NCBI GenBank assembly: GCA_963576735.1
Contig: OY755191.1
Coordinates: forward strand, 9,081,608-9,145,607
Source of the DNA: Bedellia somnulentella
Taxonomy: Eukaryota > Arthropoda > Insecta > Lepidoptera > Bedelliidae
Direction of reading: 5' to 3'
DNA length: 64,000 nucleotides
Shown piece after piece: positions 1 to 10,800 of the stretch. The notes below the pieces were generated by a model that did no database searches, had not been told where the DNA came from, and saw nothing but the letters and a program-made list of their open reading frames with translations. A program made the position numbers and the translations under genes. Position 1 is the first letter of the stretch, and each line of letters begins with the position of its first letter.

Positions 1-83
1 TGTACATTAAATATATTTTCAAAATAACAATCAGGGGGTGATTAGTGATCGATACTGATGCCAAAAATGTAATCAGTAAAATT

Positions 84-133
84 TTTGTCTGTCTGTCTGT
101 CTGTCTTTCTGTCTGTCTGTCTGTCTGTCTGTC
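84..133 (+). repeat. (GTCT)n microsatellite in the Helitron-like element
   Basis: About twelve GTCT units with one interruption. The same tract, read as GACA, has about nine units at 32659-32694, six at 34256-34279 and five near 54945-54966, so its length varies between copies. Confidence 0.85.
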
Positions 134-243
134 GGTTTGTATGTTCCTTATGGAAATAAAAACTACTCGACGGATTTTAACGAAACTTGGCACAATTATT
201 CTTCATACTCCTGGGCAGGTTATAGTATACTTTTCAGCAGAAT

Positions 244-611
244 ATAACATAACATAACATAAACGTTCACGCCGTTTATCCCGAAGGGGTTGGCAGAGGT
301 ACCAATACTCCTGAACTCACATGGCAAGTGCCATCTAGTTTCCAGAGAAGGTACCCACGTTTTGCTTAGACAGTGTACTCACGTGATAGGGGGCAGGCCT
401 ATCGCCGTTTTGAACGAATACACAGTCACATGACTAAGAACAACTCAGCCATGTGGGTTTCCTCACGATGTTTTCCCTCACCGTTAGCAACCATGATAAA
501 TTAACCACACATATGACTTTAGAAAAGACAAATTGGTGTAGGCCTGTCCCAGGATTGGAACTCACGCCCTTCTGTTTTTCGGGCGGTCGCTCTACCCACT
601 GGACTATCATG
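244..611 (-). mobile_element. SINE-A copy (tRNA-derived SINE) with 11-bp target duplication
   Basis: The tRNA-like head is at the high-coordinate end. Read on the minus strand it has an A-box-like TAGTCCAGTGGG and a B-box-like GAGTTCCAATCC, and it ends at low coordinates in an AACAT/ATGTT-type tail. The direct repeat TTCAGCAGAAT occurs at 233-243 and 612-622. Removing the SINE restores the order seen in sister Helitron-like copies, for example near 32555-32575. Confidence 0.85.
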
Positions 612-1067
612 TTCAGCAGAATAGTGAAGGGGAATTTTGGGAAATTTTGGGAAAACGGGAAAAGTTACTCCATTTTTTAAGGTTCCGTCGCGTGTGCAGC
701 CTTAATGGTTAAAGTTACATAGAAATCATGTATGATGGAAATATTCCACATTAAATTGTCATTAAAATATTGCTGAACAGCATAAGTCTATCTTTTATGG
801 TTGACTCACAATAACACGTGTAACTAGGGATTGCAATTGCTGGATCCAGCATACAGCAATCCAGCTGGATCCAGCGCCTTTTTAAACATGCTGGATCCAG
901 CATACATCTTGATCCAGCGATGCGGATCCGCAAACGTATAAATTTCTATTGTTTAGTTTTGAGTTGCCGCCATTTTCAAATCGGTGCGGCAACGTTGCCG
1001 GTCTGTCGACACAGCACGTGCCTCATGAAAGGGAACGCTGCGCCCCTTTTCCCCAAAACCCGTTAAA

Positions 1068-1391
1068 ATGACTTTAGAGCTAGAGCTTGAGATAGAACTT
1101 AAAAGAGAGAAGGAGAACTTTAATAAACAAAAGCTAAGTGGTCAATTAGATTACGAAAAGATCTTGAAAAAAGAAATGAGCGTTCATGAGAGCAAAGGAG
1201 TGCGAGGTGAACATTTATCAATGGTTTATGAGTGTTTAATGACCTTAAAACAGACCAGTGTAGAGGCCGAAAGGGCATTCTCACCAGCCGGCTACATATG
1301 CAGTTTTGTGCGAAGCAGGTTGGGAGATAAGACTATAGATAAAATTTGTTTTCTAAGGTCTTACTTTCAGAGAATTCAAAAAAAGAAGTAG
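1068..1391 (+). pseudogene. hAT transposase C-terminal (dimerisation) fragment
   Basis: A 107-residue open frame that is highly charged at its start. It then has SVEAERAFSPAGYIC followed by RSRLGDKTIDKICFLRSYF, which matches the pattern of the hAT C-terminal dimerisation domain (S-x-x-ERxFS-x-AG ... R-x-x-L, hydrophobic core). The RNase H-like catalytic part and the zinc finger are missing, so it cannot encode an active transposase. It lies between the hAT terminal repeats in the expected sense. Confidence 0.7.
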
Positions 1392-1714
1392 TCTCTTATC
1401 GTCAGGTTTTAAACTACTTAATTATTAAGTATTAACGAGCGGAGAGAAAATAATTCAAAGCTTTTTTTGTTTGATACAAAAATACTATTGAAAATTAAAA
1501 TAGCCTTATTCTTACGGTTCTTTTCTAAAAGAATGTTAATTAAGTTAATTTTAAAAGATTTTTAAGAGAGAAAGATTGCTACTGATTAGCCGTCCTATTA
1601 TTAAATATAAGCGTTATTAATAGAATAGTGCTTACTCAGAAACATTATCTTAAATGTTGTATGAATATAAGGTTATATGTATCTTATTTAATTTTATGAT
1701 GATTAATTTGATCT

Positions 1715-2085
1715 ATGCGACATGATAGTCCAGTGGGTAGAACACCCGCCCGAAAACAGAAGGGCGTGAGTTCCAATCCTGGGTCAGGCCTACACCTATT
1801 TGTCTTTTCTAAAGTCATATGTGTGGTTAATTTATCATAGTTGTTAACGGTGAGGGAAAACATCGTGAGGAAACCCACATGGCTGAATTGTACTTAGTCA
1901 TGTGACAGTGTATTCGTACAAAACGGCGATAGGCCTGCCCCCTATCACGTGAGTACACTGTCTAAGCAAAACGTGGGTACCTTCTCTGGACACTCGATGG
2001 CGCTGCCATGTGAGTTCAGAAGTATTGGTACCTCTGCCAACCCGTTCGGGGACAAACGGCGTGAACGTTTATGTTATGTTATATG
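1715..2085 (+). mobile_element. SINE-A copy with 11-bp target duplication, inside the hAT element
   Basis: The tRNA-like head starts near 1720 (A-box-like TAGTCCAGTGGG at about 1728) and the tail ends in ATGTT repeats at 2070-2085. The direct repeat TAATTTGATCT is at 1704-1714 and 2086-2096. This is the youngest layer of the nest, since it interrupts the hAT element. Confidence 0.85.
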
Positions 2086-2807
2086 TAATTTGATCTCAAA
2101 TTATTAAAAAACTAATGCAAATTAATATAAAATATTACCAAATGAGTGAAAGATTTCAAAGATTATCGTAAAAAGTACAAATTAATAAAAAACGTCTTAA
2201 AAATGTCGTCTTTTAATTTTCATTCCACGTTTTGCTGGATCCGCGCTGGATCCAGCTGGATTCAGGTCGATCCAGCAAAAATTCCGCTGGATTGAAAACG
2301 CCGCTGGATTGCAATCCCTACGTGTAACTGCTGATAGCTTAGCAGTTCGGAGCATTCTGACTATATTTGTTTACTGTTATATTTATAATACTCTCCTTTA
2401 TCCCTTATTTCAAATAGTTTATATTATCACCTATTAAATAAAAAAAGAATCATAGAAATCGGTATGGAAACACCAAACTTATACATGAAATAAGCCAGCG
2501 CGCCGTCGTTGCACGTGAATACTGAATCATGCTATAAGGATTATATTGTGTAGCAGTTGCAAGGACAAAAGATAGCCGGGAGTGTGTGTGTGTATGTGTG
2601 ATGTATGCAAAGTTTGTAACTCTGGCTTATTTTCGGAGATACTGAACCGTTCATAAAAGCGCTTTCACAATCTCAAAGCTACACTATTCAGGAGTCCCTT
2701 AAGTTGTAATCATTGCGCTAAATTTCACAAAGGGCGAGCAGTGATTGAAAATGCCTCGGATATTTTTAAAACTCCGCTACCCGTGCGTAGCTGGGCCGAT
2801 CCACTAG

Positions 2808-3366
2808 TATAAAATAAAGAAAAACTGACCGTTATCATTATCACAGTTTCTTCAAATGGCAAAACACAGACTTAATCATAAAAAGCCTTCCGTAAATAAT
2901 TGTACTTCAATAAATAATTACTGAGTTTGATTACAAACAAATATCAATCAGATGACAAATAAAACCATTCGCTATACAATCATTTCAATGCTAGAAACGC
3001 CTACTCTGTCTACCCACTTGACGAAAAATATTTTCATTATCGCATAGCTAATTCAACCTTAACCCGTTGAAATAAGAAACACAAATAACCCATATTAAGT
3101 ATAGTTGAACAATGTTCTATCGCCAGTATTTGACAGTTGCCCTTTAATTTATGTATACTTAATGGTCGGTCTGTCTGTCTCTATGTCTGACCGTGGAATC
3201 AATGGTTGCTCTCGTTAATGACTATCAATCATTCGTCACATTCCATATACTCTCTAATATCAACATCCTAGTCTACATATTTTCCACTAACCCAGTTCAT
3301 CTTAACCCTATTGTATGCTAATTTAAATCTTTTTGTTCATGAAAACCACATGTGGGGATTATTACT
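2808..3366. other. No gene seen (AT-rich non-coding)
   Basis: AT-rich sequence without a plausible exon or clear repeat. Probably intronic or intergenic DNA upstream of the visible protease exons. Confidence 0.5.
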
Positions 3367-3570
3367 AACAAATAAAGAATAAATAAAGGAAAGAAAAATT
3401 TCGAGACAGGCGGGAATCGAACCCGCGACCTCGGGTATACGCCCCGACGCTCTGCCAATTGAGCCACCGTGTCAATGGCTGCCAGCGCGAAATTCTTCTA
3501 TCCTTTATTCCTTTTACACGTTTAAGCCTGTGTCGAAATTTTTCTTTCCTTTGTTTATTCTTTATTTATT
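3367..3570. mobile_element. Inverted-repeat element (MITE-like) carrying a tRNA-like body
   Basis: About 40 bp at 3367-3406 (core AAAGGAAAGAAAAATTTCGA) recur as the reverse complement at 3531-3570 with few mismatches. Between them, on the minus strand, lies a tRNA-like sequence with internal A and B boxes. A related, more decayed copy is at 51039-51180. The combination of terminal inverted repeats and a Pol III-type core is not typical of SINEs or MITEs. The family is not recognised. Confidence 0.65.
3403..3473 (-). ncRNA. tRNA-like pseudogene within the inverted-repeat element
   Basis: On the minus strand it can be folded as a 71-nt cloverleaf. The acceptor stem pairs 6 of 7, the D stem is GCTC/GAGC, the anticodon stem TCGGG/CCCGA is perfect, and the T stem GCGGG/CCCGC is perfect with loop TTCGATT. 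A box TGGCTCAATTGG and B box GGTTCGATTCC are intact. The anticodon position reads GTA, but position 33 is C instead of the invariant U and the acceptor stem has a C-C mismatch. A working tRNA is therefore unlikely; a Pol III promoter is possible. Confidence 0.5.
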
Positions 3571-4289
3571 AGTACCTATTGTATGCTATTTGGAATACGC
3601 CCCTCATGAATAATATGGCATTACTTTGATTTTCAAAATCTGTTAAGTATAACCACCTCCTAAAACAACAACATAACAACCACCCTTTTGCTGTCAGAGT
3701 CTCCTTAAATTAGTATAATTTTCTAAGCCAATACTGGATGTCTAAGTCATTACATCATATTTCTCTTCTGTACTGGCTTGGCAGTAAAACCTGATGTAAT
3801 TACAAATAATGTCAGCTAATCTGCATTCACAGCTCTACTTACTTATTACTTAACATAATAATTATTTAAGTCCAGTGGCTACTGTCGATATTTCAAATTG
3901 TGGTTGTAACGTTAGTTACAGAAAATGTAATTCTAGCTGACGTTATTTGCTACTTTCCACTGAGATACTAAAATACGATTATACTTACATAGTTAAATAA
4001 ACAAGGAATAACGAAATACCATCTTACTACCTATAGTATGAATAACACATATTAACTTTAAAAGGAATAAATATAAAATATATACGGACGTATTATAGAA
4101 ACAACTAGGAGAATAACGTATGGTTACCGACATATCACATAACAATTAGTTAAAATCCCCAATATCCTTTAGTCGCATCGTACAACCGCGGGTAGAAATA
4201 GGCTAGTGCGATTAAAAACCGACTCTACACAGCATAAAAAAATAACAGTTGGAAGAGATAACATGCTATTTATTAATGCTCACATTAAT
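3571..4289. other. No gene seen
   Basis: AT-rich sequence with no recognisable exon, repeat family or RNA gene. Confidence 0.45.
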
Positions 4290-4690
4290 TAATTAACTAA
4301 CCTACATACACACACACATATACAAATAGTTTCCAATGGATCAGACAGAGACTTTCAATTGCAACTTTGTACGATCCCAACAAACTGTGACTTTTTCCAC
4401 TTCTGACACAATGTTTTTAATTTGGTCTTCAAACGTCTTGCGAGGCCGTCCTGTACTGACAATATCATCTACATTGGTTCTATAAATCTCTTTCGGCACT
4501 TCAATTTCTTTTATCCACTCCATCTGCCCATAACATAAATGTGTAACTTTACATTTTCTGTATAATTTATTAATGTCACTGTTTCTCACTCTGTCGCACA
4601 TCCATATATTATTATATAAAGTTGAAGAATTTGTCTGTTTGAACACGTTACTCTCAGGAACTTATTTATCGAAATAATATTTTTTCGCGT
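4290..4690 (-). mobile_element. Non-LTR retrotransposon 3' remnant, plus a Helitron-like fragment
   Basis: A minus-strand frame (4341-4646) contains GRPRKTFEDQI and later VCWDRTKLQ. This resembles the degraded C-terminal tail of insect RTE-type reverse transcriptase ORFs (GRPRxxW-x-DQI ... DRxxW). At about 4608-4680 the plus strand resembles the 5' end of Helitron-like family 2 (AAGTTGAAGAATTTGTCTGT). Neither part is functional. Confidence 0.4.
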
Positions 4691-4904
4691 GTTTGTTTGT
4701 GTGTAATGAATAGGCTCTACAACCATTTAACCTATTAAAAATAATATTTCATCAATATAAACCTACACGTCAAACGCAGAAAGTAAATCATCCAATCAAT
4801 TTTATTAGGGCTGAGCATTGATTATGATAAAGGAACATTAAGATATTTAAAAAACTACTCTTACTAAACTGGGGCGCACGCGCACCACATGTAAATTTAT
4901 GTAT

Positions 4905-5060
4905 CAATTCTAGTAGGGTACGCCTCCCATAAGGTGGACCGATGACTTGGTCAAAGGCGCAGGAAGCCAATGGATGAGGGCAGCACAAGACCAGTCGTAG
5001 GAAAGACCTTTAGGGAGGCCTATTTCCAGCAGTGAACATCCATTGGCTAATGATGATGAT
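4905..5060 (+). mobile_element. Non-LTR retrotransposon C-terminal/3' end remnant
   Basis: The plus strand encodes RWTDDLVKGAG and QWMRAAQD, then a stop, with degraded sequence around CCAGCAGTGAACATCCATTGGCTAATGATGATGAT. This is the familiar end of RTE-like insect retrotransposon ORFs, followed by a GAT/ATG microsatellite tail. Confidence 0.5.
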
Positions 5061-7197
5061 ATAAATAATAAATATTTTGTGTCTTTTTACTAAGAAATAT
5101 AAAATAAACGACAGTAGACGGGTAGGTAGAAACCACAGTCGCTGGCGTGACACCTAACATGTAATGTTGGCAGTACCCGGCAATCATAATTTTACACTCA
5201 ACATTTCATGCAATTATTGGTTAACCTCAACGATACTTCTGTGGGAAAAGGAATGATCTGAGCGCTAGGATTATTAAATAAAGTAGGTAATTGTGTCTAT
5301 TTCATCAAAATGACTTAAGTTTCTTTAGTGAAGCCACAGATAATGTCAAGCTATAAAACATAGATTTTAGTAAAAGAACCTGGTATTTCTCGTTAAAAAT
5401 GCTTCCAGACCAAAGAAAGTCACAGAAGAAACAACAGATTGTACGGCAAAAATAAAAAACGCAGTGTATGTTCGGTAATTGGTGTCAAAACCTAACGAAA
5501 TAACTATAGAGGAAAACTTTATTTTAGTTTTTAGCCAAAGCCAAAAATTTTTTTTCTATTTTATTTATTTTTATATTTCATCAGACTCTTATATAACCAA
5601 AAGGGGAGAGAAAATATTTTTTATATGCGATCGATTTTATTAAATTATAGTTTTACATTTAAGGTTAATACCTGAATGGGTCTTAATTTTGAAACGATAT
5701 TTTTTTAATCTCATAGAACTGAAAAAATCTTTTATTGATAACGTGTAGTTACATGAAAATTGGCTGACTGGCTTTATAAGTTTAATCAGTTCGATTTATT
5801 TAAAATATATTTCGGCAAAATAATGTTTATTGTGTCAAAATCATAAATTATGCAAAATTATCCTTTATAGTCGTTAGTCCAGTATTTAAATAGTGAACCT
5901 ACTTATTGAGTATTCAATGTATCGATGCTTAACTGCAATTTGCATTTTAAAATAGACCGCTTTCGATCATTTCTGCATTATCTATTCATTTATTTACATT
6001 CCCCATACATTTGCTTTAATTATTATAATAAAACATTAAATCCTTCCACGATTAAACAAGGCGTTAGTAGAAACAGTTGCTAGACCAGCCATTTAATTCC
6101 TATATTTAGCTTTAAGACCGTCAGTTGTACTTTTATTTAAGATTTATAAAGAGTTTCTATTTTATTTATTTTTTATATTTGATCATTTATGAGTCTACAT
6201 TCATTCATAGCTATTCCAGAGCTAATCTTTAATAAACAAACTATAAACATAAATATTTTCATAGATACACCTCTTATAGAAAACTCTTAATTGCACATCA
6301 CAATTTAAACATTTTACAGACGCTATTTCACACGACCTTTTTTTCAACTTCTTTTGATGAATGATTTTGGCCAATGATCAATGATATGTACATTATATAT
6401 GTATCAATGTTATAAAGCCAATAATGGCATTGTTAGTAGTAGACGTTACGCAAAACAGGAGGTGTCTGAAGAGGAAAGATGACCTAATGTTTAGTCTTTC
6501 CAACAAAACATGACGTGAGTATAAGTAAGAAAGGCAACGATAATAACTTTTACCATCTATACAAAGTAAGAAGGAAACCTCGTACATATTTATAAGCTAG
6601 TAGCCAAAAGCCCCAGGGTTTGTATTGTTTAGTAGAGAAACGCCTCAGCTGTATGTCAAATATTGTGATCACTCGCTATCGGCAATGTCGTGAATAGTTT
6701 TACATAATTATGCTAACTTATAACTATAATGCGCAATGCTTTATGACACCGAAATTGCTACGCTCATTTATTTTGTGTATTGTACTGTTATTGCATGCTT
6801 ATTAGGTATTCATGGGAATTAGGTGAGATTAGGAAACGTATTAGTTATTTATCTATGTAAATTCAATTTGAGGTTCCCAGAGCTTCGGAATAATAAAATC
6901 CTTAGCCAGTTTTGGAAGGTGACTAAGGAAAAGATTGTAAAATAGATGGTTGGTGATTCTCAAGCCACATTGCCTATCAATCACTTTAAAGCCTCAATCA
7001 CTTCAATCAATTTAGCTTAGCCTTAGTCGGATAAAAATAAAAATGCGCGGGGTACATGCCCAACTAGGATAGTAGACATTAAAACGCTGTCTAAGAGACA
7101 ACTAAATAATAAAGTTATATGTTAGTGGTGATTCCTCGCCAATTAAACGGCTCACGGCGTCAATATATATGTACGAAATATTGCTCAATGTAATTGA
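5061..7197. other. Long AT-rich stretch, no gene recognised
   Basis: I looked in particular for the missing protease exons (a catalytic-His AAHC-type exon, a clip domain or a signal peptide) and saw none. No clear repeat boundaries were found. It probably belongs to a large intron upstream of the first visible protease exon. Confidence 0.4.
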
Positions 7198-7510
7198 AAA
7201 CCGTGATAGTTCAGTGGGAGAACAACCGATTTTCTTGTTAGAGACGTGAATTTATATCTTAAGTCCAGCCTTCAAATAACTATTTGTCTTTACTAGATTT
7301 ATATGAGCGGTTAATTTATCTAGCTTTGTTGCCTGTGATGGAAAACATTGTGAAGGAATCAACATGACTTAAATGTACTTAGTTATGTGACAGTGTATTC
7401 ATACACAGATGAATTGTCAAAGCAAACTCCGTGAGACCAAAATGTAACGTGTTGTTTAGAAGTCTACCTCTCTACCACCCTTTGAGGGATATACGGCATG
7501 ATAATAAACA
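7198..7510 (+). mobile_element. SINE-A copy, strongly degraded
   Basis: It can be aligned by eye to the intact copies from the head (GTGATAGTTCAGTGGGAGAAC) to the end region (TTTGAGGGATATACGGC). Many substitutions and small deletions suggest an older insertion. It ends about 50 bp before a protease exon. Confidence 0.55.
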
Positions 7511-7557
7511 ATAACTTAGAATTTCACATCTATAAGTAATAAATCTTTATCTTTCAG

Positions 7558-7802
7558 ATTGTCCAAAGAAGCATTGACTGTCCGTCTTGGAGAGTATGAT
7601 TACAACCTAAACAATGAAAGCCGCACATACGATTTTAAAGTAGTAGAAATGAAAATCCATTGGAAGTATGATCCAACGAACTACCATCACGATATAGCTC
7701 TGTTGACACTAGATCGGCCAGCTGTCTTCAACACGTACGTGTGGCCAGTCTGCCTACCCCCGTTGGGATTAGAGATCACAAATGAAACGGCATATGTTCT
7801 AG
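7558..7802 (+). CDS. Serine protease exon with catalytic Asp
   Basis: The acceptor is CTTTCAG at 7551-7557 and the donor GTATGT follows 7802. The first base completes a codon from the upstream exon and the last base (G) starts the Gly of the GWG motif. The exon encodes [19 protein letters not shown], then [12 protein letters not shown] with the catalytic Asp and the conserved WPVCLPP. Confidence 0.88.
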
Positions 7803-10800
7803 GTATGTCTTTTTTATGTGTAAATCGTTTGTCTATTGTTTACTTTTGATGGGTTTTGAATATTTTGTAGTTTTGTTAAATTATGATGTTATTTGGAGTA
7901 AAATTAAGTTCTAAAATATTTATACATTTACTCACGGCTATAAATCCCCAAGAGAGGTAGTCACACCTACAGAATAAGAAATTTGTATAAGCATAAAGCA
8001 TAATAAGCATAAACGTTCACGCCGCATATCCCCGAAGGGGTTGGCAGAGGTACTAATACTTCTGAACATCACGTGACTTTGTCATCTGGTGTTCAGAGTA
8101 CCCACGTTTTGCATGGACAGTGTACTCACGTGATAGGGGGCAGGCCTATCGCCGTTTTGTACGAATACACTGTCACATGACTAAGTACAACTCAGCCATG
8201 TGGGTTTCCTCACGATGTTTTCCCTCACCGTTAACAACCATGATAAATTAACCACACATATGTCTTTAGAAAAGACAAATTGGTGTAGGCCCGACCCAGG
8301 ATTTGAACACTAGTCGTTTGCACGATAACCGAGTGTTCTACCCACTGGGCTATCACGGGTGTACTATAAAGAAATTTGTCTGTTTTGGAAGTTGAGTTGT
8401 AATAAGAAAATAGAATATGTTTTATGATGCTGCATCGTACAAAAATCCCTCACTCTCGACACATGCGTAAAGAAAGGGTAAGTGTTATTCTAAGAGGACA
8501 CTTCACAGTTTTATATATTTTCAAATATTGTTATAGTTTAATGCAGATGCAAAGGCACATTTTGTGTAAATATAATTATAAGTTTGCTTTTAAGCGTTTA
8601 TTTTTAGCGTTTTGATTGCTATGATGATTAAAATAAATATATATTTTTTCTTTTTTAATTAATTACTACTAACTCATGATTCTAATCAGTACAGCATAGT
8701 TAATGTTTACGTATGATTGTAAAACAATTATACAACAAACACAAACACATTTAAATGTTATTAATTTAACTTTATCATTCTTTCGCCCGATTTCTGAATT
8801 GAGTATTCCAGCTGAGAACAACTTAAGTATCGTTCTGTCGCATTGAAATCTTAACAACTGAATGAGACAAAACGATACTTAAGTCGTTCTCAGCTTGAAT
8901 ACTCAATTCAGAAACCGGGCGTTAGCTTGCTAAAATTAAACGTAACTTAAAGTAAGCATATCGCAATTCTATGCGTTTAGTGCCATCTGTTATCAAGTGA
9001 ATGAAACTTACTAAAGTCGCATCCCGGATTCCACAAGATATCCCTTGTAATATAGGGTTAACATACATACATATACTCACGGCTTTAAATCCCTAGAAGG
9101 GGTAGCCAGAGCTAAGGAATTCGAAATGCAAAAAGGGTTAACTTCGTTATATTTTCGTATGAAAGGCTCGTTATACTCTTAATAGGGGTTTTATCTAGTA
9201 AAAACATAGTTTAAATAGAAGGGGTCATATCACACTGTTAGAAGAGACTTAGCGTATGATAAACATTCCCACATCATTTTCCTTGCTTTAATATTTAATT
9301 ATATACAAATCGGTGTGCTTACCAGCCTATATCTTGGCAAGAGTACTGTATATATAGAATAGAATAGAATAGAAAACTCTTTATTGTACATCAAATATGG
9401 AAAAACAATTACAAATACACAGAATGAATTAACAAAAGTACAATTGGTGGTCTTATCACTAAAAGCGATCTCTTCCAGACAACCTTTGAATGGAGAGGTC
9501 AATAAATTAGAGTCATGTGAGATAGATGTACAACAACATGGTGAAACTGATGACTATGCGTTAATCTGCATAAACAATACAACAATCCAGTCATACTTAA
9601 ATCTAGTTATAAAATAATAAACTATTAACAAACATATAAATACTATGATACAATAAATTAAAACTACATACAAATATTATGATACATATTTTTATTTATA
9701 TACTTAATATATATAATTTAATTTGCAACAGTATTATAGCGTTTCAGTGAGGTAGTGCTTTTTTACCATATCCTTAAAAATAGATTGGGATTTAGCCTGA
9801 CGAATCTCAACCGGAAGTGCGTTCCACAATTGAACAGCCTGCACAGTGAAGGAGGAGCCATAGTAATTGGTTGAATGGGAGGGAATGCTTAATAGAAGAT
9901 TATGTTCAGAACGTAGATTAAGATCGTGGGAAGAGGAGAGAAATTGAAAACGTTCTTTTAGATAGAAAGGGGTGGCAGGATTGAATAAAATAGAGTGAAG
10001 GAGAGAAAGTGTATGTGCATTCCGGCGGAGACGAATAGGAAGCCATTTCAGTTGAGTGCGATATACAGATACATGATCATATTTCCTCAATCCAAAAATA
10101 AACCTAATGCAAAAGTTTTGGAGGCGCTCAAGTTTATTAAGTTGCTCTTCAGTTATATCAAGGTAGCAAGTATCAGCATAGTCAAGAAGGGGCAAGAGAA
10201 GTGATTGAGCTAACGCAGTTTTAGTAGCAGTAGGAAGAAAATTACGCAACCTTCTGAGGGATCCCGCTGAAGCGAACATCTTTCGGCTAACCATTTCTAA
10301 TTGTGGCACCCAAGATAAGGTGCTGTCTATCATTATCCCTAGGTTTTTAACTGTAGGGCTAAAAGGAATTGATGTTCCGTCAAATAATATAGGCGGTAGT
10401 GACTTATAGTCGATTCTAGAAATAATTCGAGAACTACCGACTATAATTATCTGTGTCTTATTTGGATTCACTTTTAGTCCATATGCTTCACTCCATTTCA
10501 AAATCCGCTCCAAATCAACATTAATCAAGTTTATGGACATATTTAATTGGTCAAAATTAGCCTGTGTGTAAATCTGAAGATCATCTGCATAAAGGTACTA
10601 TTAATAAATATAGCAAATAAAAGAGGAGACAACACACCACCTTGTGGAACACCGGCAGTTAACTCGCACCAGGGAGAGTAAGACTCCTCGATGCGAATAC
10701 GCTGCCGTCGTCCTAGTAGATAACTACGAAACCAGTCAATCACCGTTGGAGATATGTTAAGAGAACGAAGTAAAGCTAATAATATTTCGAAGCCAACTGT

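Larger units (their letters stand above)
825..2320 (+). mobile_element. hAT-type DNA transposon, decayed
   Basis: The ends are inverted repeats TAGGGATTGCAAT (825-837) and ATTGCAATCCCTA (2308-2320). The 8-bp target duplication CGTGTAAC is at 817-824 and 2321-2328; 8 bp is diagnostic for the hAT superfamily. Both subterminal zones hold clustered copies of the palindrome GCTGGATCCAGC, possible transposase-binding repeats. The interior keeps a C-terminal transposase fragment (1068-1391) and has been hit by a SINE (1715-2085). The target is the Helitron-like element; sister copies show the unduplicated site. Confidence 0.85.
1..2807 (+). mobile_element. Helitron-like element, family 1, copy 1 (5' end outside window)
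   Basis: The sequence matches, in opposite orientation, the repeats at 31851-32815, 33439-34400 and 53693-55087. Sister copies begin TCTATAC and end CTAG, with host A before and host T after and no target duplication, the classic Helitron insertion rule. Here CTAG is at 2804-2807, followed by T; the first few tens of bases are missing at the window edge. The copy is non-coding and non-autonomous. It has been broken by a SINE (244-611) and a hAT element (825-2320). An alternative would be another terminal-repeat-free element; a 3' hairpin was not confirmed. Confidence 0.7.

Noticed and set aside
453..680. Open frames over SINE-A copies (also 1684-1878 and 24263-24517)
   Set aside because: The same peptide-like string appears wherever SINE-A lies in that orientation; non-coding.
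3403..3473. Functional tRNA gene
   Set aside because: It folds well, but position 33 is C, the acceptor stem has a C-C mismatch, and it lies inside an inverted-repeat element with a decayed relative elsewhere. Annotated as tRNA-like only.
4788..4988. 66-codon minus-strand frame
   Set aside because: Antisense shadow of an RTE-like remnant read on the plus strand.
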